DNA of 64,000 nt from Geitlerinema sp. BBD 1991-9 (GCA_001657325.1 LWRO01000014.1:18155-82154), one strand, 5' to 3'; shown: positions 35,927-45,585, numbered from the stretch's first letter. The notes: generated by a model from the letters alone, not told the origin. Made by a program: numbers and translations.

Positions 35927-38836
35927 CTACCTCATTTCTGAGATGTCGCAAGTTGTTGTTGAATGTCGCGACAGTAAGTCGAGTAATCCCTTTTCGTCGA
36001 ACTCGCGAACCCGCTGTGTAATGAAACGAGCAAACGGCTCGAGCTGGGTATTCGATCGAGCCAACTGTTGAGCGTACTTGGCGATTTGCCGTAACGCACC
36101 TCGCCGCAACAGGTGTAGCAAGGCTTCAATTTCTGCATCGGAGGGAAAGACGATCTCGCTGTCATCAAAGGCAGCTACCGTTTTGCGCTCTGAAACGGGA
36201 TCGAGCCGTGTCTCCTGAGTCGGAGAAACGACTTTCTTGCCATACTCCCACTCTAAATTCAGCAACGCGCCGACTTTCTCGATAATATCGTCGCTTCGCA
36301 CGGGTTTGGCGACGAAATCGTCTGCCCCCGCATTCAAACTCGCTTGTTGTTCCGGTTCTAACACGCTGGCCGACCAGGCGAGAATTTTGACCGCTTGTAA
36401 TTGCTGTGTGTGTCGAACGCGCTGGATCAGCTCGAATCCATTGAGTTGGGGCATCACGAGATCGGTCACGATTAAGTCGGGAACGACCTCGACGGCTTTC
36501 GCCAAACCTTCAACACCGTTGCTGGCTTCGACGACTTCAAAACCGAGGGGCGTTAGCAAATTCGTCAAAACCGATCGATTCTCCCATTTGTCATCGATAA
36601 CGAGGAGTCGCTGTGTTCGACCCCGATACCCGACGATATGACCTTTATCGTTTTTCGCACCAGATTTCACCCACTCTTTTGCAACGGGTAAATCGAGGTC
36701 GAACCAAAACCGACTCCCCGAACCCAAGTGACTGTCAACCTGGATTTGCGATCCCATCATGTTGATGATTTTTTGACCGATCGCCAACCCTAATCCCGTC
36801 CCTTCAGACATTCGGGGAGCTTCCCCGACTCGCTCGAAGGGTTGAAAGATTTTTTCGATTTGGTCGATACTCATGCCAATCCCCGTATCTTCAATGAGAA
36901 AGCGCACTTTTAACGGGTCTTCTGTTTCGTGGGGAAGGGGCGCTCCTTCGACAATTCCCACGTGAAAGCGGATACTACCGCGTTTTGTGTATTTCACCGC
37001 GTTTCCGAGCAGGTTGAGTAACACCTGACGCAGTTGCTTTTCGTCCGCACAAACGGCTTCGGGCAGTTTGGACGTGGTTTTATAGTCGAAGCGCAAGCCT
37101 TTTTGACGGGCTTCGATCTGACAAATTTCGGCAACGCCGACGAGAAAAGACGGAAAATGAAAGTCCGTCGGGTGCAACGTCATTTTCTGTGCTTCGATTT
37201 TCGATAGGTCGAGAATATCGTTAATTAACATCAAAAGATGCGAACCGCATTGATAGATAATCTCGACACCTTGACGCTGGTGGTTGAGATCGGGGGTGCG
37301 TCGCAGGATTTGCGCGTAGCCGAGGATGCCGTTGAGGGGCGTGCGCAATTCGTGGCTCATGTTGGCGAGAAATTCGCTTTTGGCTTTGCTGGCCGTTTCA
37401 GCGACTTCTTTGGCAGCTTTCAGCTCGATCGTCCGTTCTGCAACCCGTCGTTCGAGGTCGGAAAACGATTGCTTTAACGCTCGGGCCATGTCGTTCAATG
37501 CATCGGCGAGAAGTTTCAATTCGCCAATCCCCACGACGGACACGCGCCGATCGAGCTGGCCGGCCGCGAAATCGCTACTGGCTTCGCTCAAATGTTGAAT
37601 CGGACGCACGATCGACCAGCGAACGATCGCGACTCCGAGAATCGTGGCTAAGCCGACAATCGCGAGAGCACCGTTGATTAGGGTTTTCACGACCGCCGAG
37701 TAATTACTCAAAACTTCGGAAATGGGTTTGACGACAACGAGTTTCCAATAGGTATTGGGAACGCCGAAAATATAAGCGGTCGAGGGTTGGCCGAACAACC
37801 AGTCTTTTTCGATATCGAAGCGTCGTAGCAACTGACTGCGATTGAACCCTACTTCCATCGGATCGACGATGGCGGCGGCGATAAGATTGGCTTCGTCTGG
37901 ACCGATCGGTGTTCGTATCTGGTTGAGTCCGTCGAGGATGGTTTGGCGACGATCGATCCAACGAGAAGCCTGGGCGATGATGCGACGATTGGTGAGGTTG
38001 AGGGCATCGCGAACGGGGGCAAATTCCGGGTGACGTTCGGAAACCTCAAAGATATCGAGTCGTTTAAGTGTTGGATGGAGAGGGGTGCGCTTGTTGTCCT
38101 CTTCTCTGAGATCGTTTTGGGGAATGGTGATAATGCGGTTGTCTCGATCGACGAGCAACATATAGCCCCCAATTTCGGACTGTAGCGAGTCCATGAACGA
38201 TTGTAAGCCTTCGAGTTTGAGATCGATGGTGGCTGCTCCCCAAAATTTGCCGTTTTTATGAATCGCAACCGTACACGTAACCATCGGTTGATTGGAGTAG
38301 GGATCGACGTACACGCGACTCCAAAAACACTGGCCGGGTTTGAGGTATCGTGCGACGACGTACCATTCTTCTCGGTGATAGCCAGAGGCTTCAGTATTGT
38401 AATCGTCGTAATATTCAAGCTCGCCGTTGTCGTTGCGCCCCCAGAAAAAACTGCGGCGTTCTCGATCGGAGTCAAAGACATAGGGTTCGGGCCAGATCCC
38501 GCCGCCTGCAATAGCATGGTCTCCGTTGAAATCGAGAATTTTAGGAACGATACGGTGAAACAGATCTTCGGAGTTGGGGAGTTGGACGGCGATTTCAGCC
38601 AGAGATCTCGTCAGTGCGGCAACTTCTTTCGATCGACCTTCTAGGGTTGCTGTTGCATTTTCTCCAGTTTGTTGGATCAGTTGAGCGGATTCTGCGACAA
38701 CCATTCGTTTACCGATGGTCGTGAGCGTTAAAGCAAAACCTGCAATTGTGACCCCAGCGAACAATCCCGCTCCGAGAACGAGTCTAAAGTTTAGACGCTC
38801 GTACCATTTCACGGTCTTTTGAGTCACAGCAAACAT
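35927..38836 (-). CDS. Hybrid sensor histidine kinase/response regulator with Cache domain
   Basis: 969 residues. A membrane helix (about 18-40) and an extracytoplasmic double-Cache domain (about 45-370, with GGGIWPEPYVF, WSRVYVDPYSNQPMVTCTV and GVPNTYWKLVVVKPI) come first. A second helix (about 390) and HAMP (RPIQHLSEASSDFAAGQLDRRV) follow, then HisKA (FLANMSHELRTPLNGILGYAQ), HATPase_c (GTGLGLAIGQKI) and a REC domain with the Asp in IVTDLVMPQLNGFEL. A C-terminal 100-residue helical extension follows, common in such cyanobacterial kinases. The signal is unknown; Cache domains often sense small organic ligands. The IS605 element lies just past its stop codon. Confidence 0.92.
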   Translation of the reverse strand: MFAVTQKTVKWYERLNFRLVLGAGLFAGVTIAGFALTLTTIGKRMVVAESAQLIQQTGENATATLEGRSKEVAALTRSLAEIAVQLPNSEDLFHRIVPKILDFNGDHAIAGGGIWPEPYVFDSDRERRSFFWGRNDNGELEYYDDYNTEASGYHREEWYVVARYLKPGQCFWSRVYVDPYSNQPMVTCTVAIHKNGKFWGAATIDLKLEGLQSFMDSLQSEIGGYMLLVDRDNRIITIPQNDLREEDNKRTPLHPTLKRLDIFEVSERHPEFAPVRDALNLTNRRIIAQASRWIDRRQTILDGLNQIRTPIGPDEANLIAAAIVDPMEVGFNRSQLLRRFDIEKDWLFGQPSTAYIFGVPNTYWKLVVVKPISEVLSNYSAVVKTLINGALAIVGLATILGVAIVRWSIVRPIQHLSEASSDFAAGQLDRRVSVVGIGELKLLADALNDMARALKQSFSDLERRVAERTIELKAAKEVAETASKAKSEFLANMSHELRTPLNGILGYAQILRRTPDLNHQRQGVEIIYQCGSHLLMLINDILDLSKIEAQKMTLHPTDFHFPSFLVGVAEICQIEARQKGLRFDYKTTSKLPEAVCADEKQLRQVLLNLLGNAVKYTKRGSIRFHVGIVEGAPLPHETEDPLKVRFLIEDTGIGMSIDQIEKIFQPFERVGEAPRMSEGTGLGLAIGQKIINMMGSQIQVDSHLGSGSRFWFDLDLPVAKEWVKSGAKNDKGHIVGYRGRTQRLLVIDDKWENRSVLTNLLTPLGFEVVEASNGVEGLAKAVEVVPDLIVTDLVMPQLNGFELIQRVRHTQQLQAVKILAWSASVLEPEQQASLNAGADDFVAKPVRSDDIIEKVGALLNLEWEYGKKVVSPTQETRLDPVSERKTVAAFDDSEIVFPSDAEIEALLHLLRRGALRQIAKYAQQLARSNTQLEPFARFITQRVREFDEKGLLDLLSRHSTTTCDISEMR

Positions 38837-39845
38837 CCTCCTCTAATAAAACACTTGGATGAGTTCCAAACGACAATCTCGATCGTGGTTTGAAACTTGA
38901 TTTTTTGAGTTTTTGATAGACTCAAGTGATATAGTAGTCCCATTTGAGTGGTGAATGGCTTCGCCAGCGAGGAGCCTATGCCACCAAGAGTTTATCCTTT
39001 AGAATGTTTACGAATTATTTGGATCTGCCCTCGGAACGTTCGCTTTCACTCTGAAGTTCGAGCCAATCCACAAATTTATTTTTAAAATTTTGCTTGATAC
39101 GATTTTATATACCCGCCCCTAAGTTTATCAAATATCGATGCCTCAAAATTCAAGTTGTTTTGAGGATTTTGTAAAGATTTTATAAAGAAAGCTTTTTGGG
39201 GCTAAGGGTGCAATCCGGAAACTGTCGGACTTTTTCAAGAAAATTGTTGCTCTCTGGGGCATACAGACTCTCAATCCATGAAAACCACAGAGCAGACACT
39301 CCCATCCTATATTATCCTTATGTTGTGTCTGCTCTCTTGTGTGATAAATCTGAAAATCTCTTACAGTTTTCTATTGGTGAACCTTCTCAATCTTGAGTTA
39401 AATGCGATTCCACCCGACCACATTATACAGTTTTTGATTATACAGTTTTTGTGTTTGTTTTTTGGGAGATTTAATTAACCTGTTCTTAACTTACAGTCGA
39501 TCGATCTTCATCACAACGAGGTCGATGAGTCTGAGACGAATAAAGAATAATGAGATTGAATCGATCTGAAGCGATTGGTGATAGGTGTAAAGGCGAAAAA
39601 GCTCGACCCTCGGGCGAGATCGTCCGGATCGTCGTCGATCTCACGGTCGATCTCGTTCTCCTCTCAACCCCAATCAACCCATCGCGTTCGTGTTAGAGTT
39701 TGACCTCGAAAGAACCACACCTCGAACGATCGAAGTTGCATGGGGAACGCGGTTCCGTCAAAATAGGTCTTGGCAGAACGTCCGAGGTCGTTCTGTAAAG
39801 GCAGTTCGTGTCTTGTCGTTCTCCTCTCGTTCAACACAGCTAACC
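38837..39845. other. AT-rich intergenic region
   Basis: Divergent gap between the hybrid kinase and purN. A 35-codon frame at 38978-39085 begins after GAGGAGCCT, a plausible ribosome site, but it has no recognisable product. ATTAACCT-GTT-CTTAACTT at 39474-39492 looks like a Pho-box pair, although no gene starts close by. Longer frames at 39196-39478 look random. An in-frame GTG at 39690 could extend purN. Confidence 0.4.
39474..39492 (+). promoter_or_regulatory. Pho-box-like direct repeat
   Basis: ATTAACCT (39474-39481) and CTTAACTT (39485-39492) are spaced by 3 bases, giving the 11-bp period of cyanobacterial PhoB/SphR sites. The nearest plus-strand gene (purN) starts 200-350 bases further on, so a target is not obvious. 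Confidence 0.3.
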
Positions 39846-40493
39846 GTGCAGCCAACGACACCTAGCATCATTTCCCCTGACATTCCGACACCGCAGAAGT
39901 CGTCATCCCCCCTCAAGCTCGGCATTCTCGCATCGGGAAGCGGCACGAACTTCGAGGCGTTAGTTCAAGCCATCGCTGACGGAAAATTGCGGGCGGAAAT
40001 GCCCGTCCTCATTTACAACAAACCGGGTGCTGCTGTTGCTGCACGCGCTCAGCGGTGGGGGATTCCAGCAATTTTGCTCGATCACCGCAAATATCAAAGC
40101 CGCGAAGCCTTTGACTTCGACATCGCCCAAACCCTGAGTCAGTACGGTGTGGAATGGGTGATTATGGCGGGATGGATGCGCCGGATTACGGGAGTCCTAC
40201 TCGATCGATATCCCGAGCGCGTCATCAACATTCATCCGAGTTTGCTACCGAGTTTTCCGGGTTTGCACGCGGTGGAACAAGCCCTCAAAGCCGGCGTAAA
40301 AATCACGGGATGTACGGTTCACATCGCCTGTTTGGAAGTCGATAGCGGGCCGATTCTCGTTCAGGCCGCTGTCCCCATTCTTCCCGACGATACCCCGGAA
40401 ACGCTACACGCTCGCATTCAAGTTCAAGAACACGAGATTCTCCCTCGGGCGATTCAGATTGCGGCTATGGGAGTCGGGGAACTGCGGAAATAG
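39846..40493 (+). CDS. purN: Phosphoribosylglycinamide formyltransferase
   Basis: 215 residues if the GTG at 39846 is used; the frame is open back to a GTG at 39690. There is no good ribosome site for either, so the start is uncertain. Motifs are LGILASGSGTNFEALVQAI (substrate loop), VINIHPSLLPSFPG (catalytic Asn and His) and ACLEVDSGPIL (catalytic Asp). The enzyme uses 10-formyl-THF for the third step of purine synthesis. pyrE follows after 40 bases. Confidence 0.93.
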   Translation: MQPTTPSIISPDIPTPQKSSSPLKLGILASGSGTNFEALVQAIADGKLRAEMPVLIYNKPGAAVAARAQRWGIPAILLDHRKYQSREAFDFDIAQTLSQYGVEWVIMAGWMRRITGVLLDRYPERVINIHPSLLPSFPGLHAVEQALKAGVKITGCTVHIACLEVDSGPILVQAAVPILPDDTPETLHARIQVQEHEILPRAIQIAAMGVGELRK

Positions 40494-40504
40494 AAGTTGG
40501 AAGA

Positions 40505-40540
40505 AATCGTAAATCGTCAATGGTGAATCGTCAATGGTGA
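40505..40540 (+). repeat. Short tandem repeat overlapping the pyrE start
   Basis: ATCGTCAATGGTGA occurs twice in tandem (40513-40526 and 40527-40540), preceded by AATCGTAAATCG. The second copy supplies the pyrE ATG (40534). The first copy's ATG (40520) opens a six-codon frame whose TGA (40538-40540) overlaps the pyrE start. Confidence 0.6.
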
Positions 40541-41133
40541 ATTCTGTGGATTTGAAACTGGCAACGGCAGATGCCAAAACGCTGCGACAGCACCTGTTGC
40601 ACTTGTTAGCAACGTTGGCGTATCGAGAAGGGGATTTCGTTTTGTCGTCTGGACAGCGCAGTTCCTATTACATTAACGGGAAGTTGGTAACGCTGCACCC
40701 GGAAGGGGCGTTATGTGTGGGACGTTTGTTGCTGTCGATGTTGCCAGAGGAGACTGACTCGGTGGCGGGACTGACCCTCGGTGCCGATCCGATCGTGTCA
40801 GCTGTCAGTGTCGTGTCGGCTTATGAGGGTCGATCGATTCCGGCGTTAATCGTCCGCAAGGAAGCAAAAGGCCATGGAACTCGCGCCTATATTGAAGGGC
40901 CGCCTTTGCCAGAGGGTGCGAACGTGGTCGTCCTTGAAGATGTCGTGACGACGGGACAATCGGCGATGAAGGCGGTGACCCGCTTGCGCGATGCTGGCTG
41001 CGCGGTCGATCGCGTGATTTCGTTGGTCGATCGACAGCAAGGTGGGGCTGAGTTTTATCGAAAACAGGGGTTACAGTTCGATGCTGTCTTCTCCATCGAG
41101 CAGATTCAAGCCTACGTGAAAACGATCGATTAG
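40534..41133 (+). CDS. pyrE: Orotate phosphoribosyltransferase
   Basis: 199 residues, normal length. It has LSSGQRSSYYINGKLVTLHPEGA, the KEAKGHGT catalytic loop and the PRPP motif VVVLEDVVTTGQSAMKAV. It makes orotidine monophosphate in pyrimidine synthesis. It follows purN, so two nucleotide synthesis genes are paired. The ATG at 40534 is embedded in a tandem repeat (see the separate entry). Confidence 0.95.
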   Translation: MVNSVDLKLATADAKTLRQHLLHLLATLAYREGDFVLSSGQRSSYYINGKLVTLHPEGALCVGRLLLSMLPEETDSVAGLTLGADPIVSAVSVVSAYEGRSIPALIVRKEAKGHGTRAYIEGPPLPEGANVVVLEDVVTTGQSAMKAVTRLRDAGCAVDRVISLVDRQQGGAEFYRKQGLQFDAVFSIEQIQAYVKTID

Positions 41134-41159
41134 ATCGACTCACGTGTTGAGTTCGATCG

Positions 41160-41192
41160 AAAAAAACTCTCGATCGTCTTCCAGATCGAGAG
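41160..41192 (-). terminator. Rho-independent terminator
   Basis: On the minus strand CTCTCGATC (from 41192) pairs with GATCGAGAG (to 41167) over an 8-base loop, and seven T residues follow. It would end minus-strand transcripts from the FG-GAP/RTX gene. As a hairpin it could also weaken readthrough from pyrE. Confidence 0.6.
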
Positions 41193-41221
41193 GGGTCGGA
41201 GTCAGGCAAGAGGTATTTCGT

Positions 41222-41336
41222 CTAGAGCGCTAGTACAGAAGTAATGGTAGGGTGTGTTACGCGGACGGAAAATGGGTGGGAAATCCAGTTCATGAGATTT
41301 CCGCGTAACGAACCCAGCACTTTTGTACCGCTCTAG
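41222..41336. mobile_element. MITE-like element, family 2 (copy G)
   Basis: 115 bp with ends CTAGAGCG and CGCTCTAG. Near the ends are AGTACAGAAGT and ACTTTTGTAC. Inside are GTTACGCGG and CCGCGTAAC arms. It matches 21721-21850 over most of its length. No ORF. Confidence 0.7.
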
Positions 41337-41364
41337 CAGCCGAATGGGAAGCCAAGCAATTGAC

Positions 41365-43176
41365 TTAGAACAGGTTGGTCTGAACGTCGAAGTGATCCGC
41401 CGTCAGCGTTCCCTGGAAGTTATGCAGCTTGATGGTCATATCGGTTACCCCGTCATCGAATCGATCGATGTAAATCCATGTATCGAAACCGACTTGTTCG
41501 GAACGGATCTCGTTGATACCGTTTCCAGGGGTGAAGTAATCGCGCTCGCCGACGTATTGGAGATGGCGATCGGCTTTAAAGAGGTTGATCGTATCGTTGA
41601 CGACTGTCACATCGCCCGTCACGGGATCGATCTGTTCGGCATCCACTTGGAAGTCAGTGATAATGTCGTAGTTCCAAGATTTCGAATCTTCGTGGTTCGT
41701 ATACACGAACGTATCGCTATCTTCACCACCGATGAGGATGTCACCGCCACGGCTGCCAATGAGAATGTCTTCTCCAGGACCGGCATCGATAAAATCGTTT
41801 CCACGTCCGGCGCGGAGGAAGTCATCTCCATCACCGGCAATGATTCGATCGTTACCGTCGCCCGTATCGACTTGGTCGCTGTCGTCGCCTTCGGAGGTAT
41901 CGACATCGTCGTTGCCCGATCCACCCACAACCAGTTTTTCGATACTGTCGGGTGCTCCAAAACGGTAGGCCAGACTGAGATCGGCGTTGACCCAGTCGCC
42001 CCGGGTTCCGATGAGAGACACGCTATCCCCACCGTATTGAGAGACGGAAAAACCAAATCGCATTCCATCAACGGGAAGGTTGTTGATCGGTGTCGGGAAA
42101 GCTGTATCTGTTAACGTGACACTACCACCACTGGTGACTTGGTATTTGTAAACGGCTCCCGCATCGATCCCTTCGGTGTCGTCTCGATCGGCTCCGACGA
42201 GCAACGTGTTCCCCGAAAGGCTGACAGACTGTCCGAAGAAGTCATTCGGATCGGGGGTGGGGTTGTCGATCGTTGCAACTAAATTTCCGGAAGTCGTGTT
42301 GAAAACGTAGACGCGACCACTTTTGTCGTTTTCTTCAGGGGCACTAACCACTGCTAAGTTGGCGCTACTCGACAAGGTAACAGCATACCCAAAAGAACCG
42401 TTCCGTTCGGGGTTTGGGCTGGCGAATTCGTGTAGGAAGCTACCGTCGTTAGCACTAAAGAGATATGCACGTCCGGTATCTTTATCGGTTACATCTGTAA
42501 AATCGGTTTCGCCGTAACGCTCGCCGACGAGAACGTGTTGACCCGAGAGTTCTAGATCGAAGCCGAAAATACTGAAATTATCAGTGTTGTTCGGACTCTC
42601 TAATTTGAAGAGTCGCTGGCCGCTCGTGACATCGAAAACATGAGCGACTCCTGCATCCCAATCGATGTTGGGATTTACGTTATCCGCTTCGCGATCGTGA
42701 CCGGGCGCACCAACCGCGACTCGATTTTGATAGATCGAGACCGCTTCACCGAAACGACTTTGCTGAACGAGACCGGGTGTAGCACCGACATCATTGGGGG
42801 GGTTCGCAATGGATTGGATTAGGTTTCCACTGGTAATGTCAAAAATATAAGCACCACCAACGTTGTTATTGGAAGCGATATCGGCACGCCGCCCACCCAC
42901 AACGACGTTATTTTGCCATATGTCAATAGAACTTCCAAACTCTCCCTGGCGACTGGCCTGAGGATCGATAAAAGTGTTCGTGAGATCGCCCAGACCATCG
43001 AAGACAAAGGCCGATCCAGCATTACGGATTTCTTGGGTTACGTCGTTGGGATTAATCGGGTCGTCAAATTTCGTGGCAATCGCCGAGTATTCGCCGAATT
43101 GTACGACTTCGCTGCCAAATTCGTCTCGGATGGTTGGAGACGGGTTATTTAAAAGCTGTAGGTTCACAAGTGGCAT
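41365..43176 (-). CDS. FG-GAP propeller protein with C-terminal RTX repeats
   Basis: 603 residues. From the N-terminus to about residue 400 there are about seven repeats of the form FGSSIDIWQNNVVVGGRRAD and FGFDLELSGQHVLVG, each with a propeller strand pattern (FG-GAP/integrin-like). Residues 400-480 hold RTX nonapeptides (GDGNDRIIAGDGDDFLRAGRGNDFIDAGPGEDIL) that bind calcium. The end (DTFVYTNHEDSKSWNYDIITDF) is like the secretion region of type I substrates. There is no N-terminal signal peptide. It is likely a secreted surface protein. Confidence 0.85.
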   Translation of the reverse strand: MPLVNLQLLNNPSPTIRDEFGSEVVQFGEYSAIATKFDDPINPNDVTQEIRNAGSAFVFDGLGDLTNTFIDPQASRQGEFGSSIDIWQNNVVVGGRRADIASNNNVGGAYIFDITSGNLIQSIANPPNDVGATPGLVQQSRFGEAVSIYQNRVAVGAPGHDREADNVNPNIDWDAGVAHVFDVTSGQRLFKLESPNNTDNFSIFGFDLELSGQHVLVGERYGETDFTDVTDKDTGRAYLFSANDGSFLHEFASPNPERNGSFGYAVTLSSSANLAVVSAPEENDKSGRVYVFNTTSGNLVATIDNPTPDPNDFFGQSVSLSGNTLLVGADRDDTEGIDAGAVYKYQVTSGGSVTLTDTAFPTPINNLPVDGMRFGFSVSQYGGDSVSLIGTRGDWVNADLSLAYRFGAPDSIEKLVVGGSGNDDVDTSEGDDSDQVDTGDGNDRIIAGDGDDFLRAGRGNDFIDAGPGEDILIGSRGGDILIGGEDSDTFVYTNHEDSKSWNYDIITDFQVDAEQIDPVTGDVTVVNDTINLFKADRHLQYVGERDYFTPGNGINEIRSEQVGFDTWIYIDRFDDGVTDMTIKLHNFQGTLTADHFDVQTNLF

Positions 43177-44006
43177 ATTGACACGTCTCAGTAAACTTCA
43201 GTAATTTCTTGCTCCAATATGTGGCTACAAGCTGGGATAGTCGATATAACTCTCTGCATATTCACGTAATCTTTAACGATAAATCGTGAATTGATCGGCG
43301 ATCGATTCTGTATTTCTACAAATTTTTATCGATATTTGATTGAATTACGAGCATCCTACAGATCTTCCTCTATTAACACTTGGGTTTGAGCGTTTTCTTC
43401 ATCACTTCATGAGATCTTTAAAATGGTAAGTTTAGAGAAGCGTTCATTGTGGAAATTGATACAATAAACGATTTGCTATTTTTACGTTTTGACTGTAAGT
43501 TCCAGAACGAGTGAGAAGTTCAAGTGCTTTTTGCGTGTTTCTTTATTACCAATACAACCTAAATTCACTTCTCCCAAATTTTATATATAGTCAATTAGTG
43601 CTATTAACATCTCTCAATTTCTATTTTTTTTTGGAGTTCGATCTCGTCAGATCGCCATGCAGTAAAGTTTTCATAAGTTTAACGCTGTTAAACACATTCT
43701 TAAAAAACAAATAAATGTATTGAGATATACTTTTTGAATTTGTTACTCGCGTAATTTTTATTGTGTTTTTTTGTTTTATCAGATATAATAGAAGTTTTTG
43801 TGTTTTAAATCACACAAAATACTAAATAAAAACGTTTACAAGAAAAAACGATATCTAAAAATTTTTGTTTTTTTTTAATTGACTTTAGTTTTTTGAAGAT
43901 TTTTTATTGTCAATCTTGATTTCATGAATTTGAAATATATAGAATCCGTAAGACAAAGTGTTATCCGAGTAGAAAGCTTACTCAGTACCGGATTTAGCAC
44001 CTCGCA

Positions 44007-44026
44007 CAGAAAATTTAAATTTTCTG
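44007..44026. repeat. Perfect 20-bp palindrome
   Basis: CAGAAAATTT followed directly by AAATTTTCTG. It is fully symmetric with no spacer, so a dimeric-regulator site is possible. Confidence 0.5.
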
Positions 44027-44169
44027 CGTGGTTTTACGCAGATGTCATCGAGGCGTTCTAAAAAAATCAAAAAAAGAGAGTTGACTGCATTGTGACATTT
44101 TGTCATCTAAAACGCTTCTTTTTCTTCGATCGATCGGCTTCAGAACGTCAGAGAACCCGTAAAAAGTTA

Positions 44170-44204
44170 AAAAGTAGGGACAGGGCTTCCTTGTCCCTAC
44201 TTTT
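44170..44204. repeat. Hairpin, GTAGGGACA type
   Basis: AAAAGTAGGGACA (44170-44182) pairs perfectly with TGTCCCTACTTTT (44192-44204) around a 9-base loop. This GTAGGGAC..GTCCCTAC arrangement recurs in cyanobacterial intergenic repeats. With its A and T ends it could end transcription in either direction. Confidence 0.55.
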
Positions 44205-44237
44205 CATACCTATTGAATTCAAGGATTGGAATCAAAA

Positions 44238-44338
44238 GGGTACATCTCAATTTCGTAGAAAGACCCCTCCGCCTTCGGCGCCTCCCCTGGCTAAGGGGAG
44301 GAGGGGTGGGGTTCCGATTGCAAAAGTGATATGCACCC
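44238..44338 (+). mobile_element. MITE-like element, family 1 (copy D)
   Basis: 101 bp from GGGTACATCTCA to TGATATGCACCC. It matches the reverse complement of copy B closely, including TTTCGTAGAA, ACCCCTCCGCCTTCGGC and an inner CTCCCCT/AGGGGAG stem. Confidence 0.8.
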
Positions 44339-44447
44339 AATCAACACCTCGGATGGAGGAGGAACCGACTCGACTCCGTTGCAGACTGTCAGCCTGCGCT
44401 ACGTCAGGTTTTTCGTGCTTTGCAGACATTTTCTCAAAACCGTAGCT

Positions 44448-45548
44448 TCACGTACCTTCTCCTGAAGCGCCAGACATCACCCGAAACACGTTCTCAGCCA
44501 GTCGATCGCTGAATCCCACTAAAAACGATAAAACTAAAATCACCTCGTCGGCCATTGGTAGTGGGGATGCGACACCGATTCGATCGACCAGCACTGACAG
44601 CACGGCTTCGACGATCGAATAACTCGCGCCCCCCAGAAGCACACCCTGCACCGGACGCATCCACATCCATTTTGCCGTTTCACCGAGGCGGCGAAACGGA
44701 CAGTGAACGAAGCGATAGACGATCGCGGCCAAGCTGCCAAAAAAGCTCCAAACCAACACCGGCCAGGGAATCCCCAACGGTGAAAGTTTTCGATCGAGCA
44801 ACGGTTCGACGGCCAGTCGATCGCTGCCAAGCCACAAAAACAGGGCGATCGCGCCGACGGCCCCCAAAGCATAGAGAATCGAAAGGACGGTTATGGCAAC
44901 GGGGACGGTTCGATCGTTCAGCACTAACCGTTCGACAACTCGCTGACGCTGTTCGAGTTCCAGCAGGATGCCGATCGTTGCCCGACCTTCATCGCCAAAC
45001 GGGTCTAGGGATTTGTCCTGCAACGCGGTAGAGGGTAAGTTCTCGGACAGTCGTTCGATTTCCGCCCATTGCATTTGTGCCTCTTGGCGTAGCGATCGAT
45101 CGCGTATACCATCGACGAGATGCTTTAAGCCAACTCGATCGCCTATCCCTGCACTCGCCAACTGCCAAAACAAAGACTCGACACTGCGCTGCTTCAAGCG
45201 AATTCCATTTTGTAGGGTTTGGATTTGTTGCCAGAGATCGATCGACCGTTCGTTGCCCGATAAAACCTGTCGATCGATTTCGTCGAGTTCTTCAATATAA
45301 TGTTGCGCAGTTGACGTATCTGGCTTGGGGATTTGGCGAACCCGAGTTTCGAGGGAAGCCGGTTCTCGCAGAGCGTTGAGGTATCCCAAGGATGCTTCGA
45401 GGGGAATCAAAACCGCGATAGCATTTCGCAGTCCGTCGAGCGTCGTGGTGACGGAGGAATCGTGAGAGATTTCAGAAGCCGCAGGCGAGGGAGAAGAGAA
45501 CCAGGCCTGACGAGCGGGTTCCGACGTCCAAAAGTCAGCGTTCGACAT
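44448..45548 (-). CDS. Membrane protein with coiled-coil N-terminal half, unknown function
   Basis: 366 residues from the ATG at 45548; the frame is open to 45620, but that would overlap the protease gene by more. Residues 40-220 are helical and charged (HYIEELDEIDRQVLSGNER, AEIERLSENLPS). From about 230 there are four hydrophobic segments (VAITVLSILYALGAVGAIALFLWL, IPWPVLVWSFFGSLAAIVYRF, GVLLGGASYSIVEAVLSVLV, DEVILVLSFLVGFSDRLAENVF). The last segment with FSDRLAE..F is seen in several cyanobacterial hypothetical proteins. No function is assigned. Confidence 0.75.
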   Translation of the reverse strand: MSNADFWTSEPARQAWFSSPSPAASEISHDSSVTTTLDGLRNAIAVLIPLEASLGYLNALREPASLETRVRQIPKPDTSTAQHYIEELDEIDRQVLSGNERSIDLWQQIQTLQNGIRLKQRSVESLFWQLASAGIGDRVGLKHLVDGIRDRSLRQEAQMQWAEIERLSENLPSTALQDKSLDPFGDEGRATIGILLELEQRQRVVERLVLNDRTVPVAITVLSILYALGAVGAIALFLWLGSDRLAVEPLLDRKLSPLGIPWPVLVWSFFGSLAAIVYRFVHCPFRRLGETAKWMWMRPVQGVLLGGASYSIVEAVLSVLVDRIGVASPLPMADEVILVLSFLVGFSDRLAENVFRVMSGASGEGT

Positions 45549-45585
45549 AGTTTCGAGAAAGATGGAGGAAAATTGCCACAACTCG

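Larger units (their letters stand above)
43177..44447. other. Long AT-rich intergenic region
   Basis: About 1.27 kb, much richer in A and T than its neighbours between 43200 and 44080. I see no convincing gene; a 67-codon frame at 43511 is low complexity. It holds the palindrome CAGAAAATTTAAATTTTCTG (44007-44026), a hairpin at 44170-44204 and MITE copy D. The promoter of the RTX gene should lie at its left end. Confidence 0.5.

Noticed and set aside
39196..39478. Two short plus-strand frames
   Set aside because: Low complexity, AT-driven hydrophobic residues, no ribosome site and no recognisable family.
41323..42114. Plus-strand 263-codon frame
   Set aside because: Antisense of the RTX region; its composition follows the repeat codons of the true gene.
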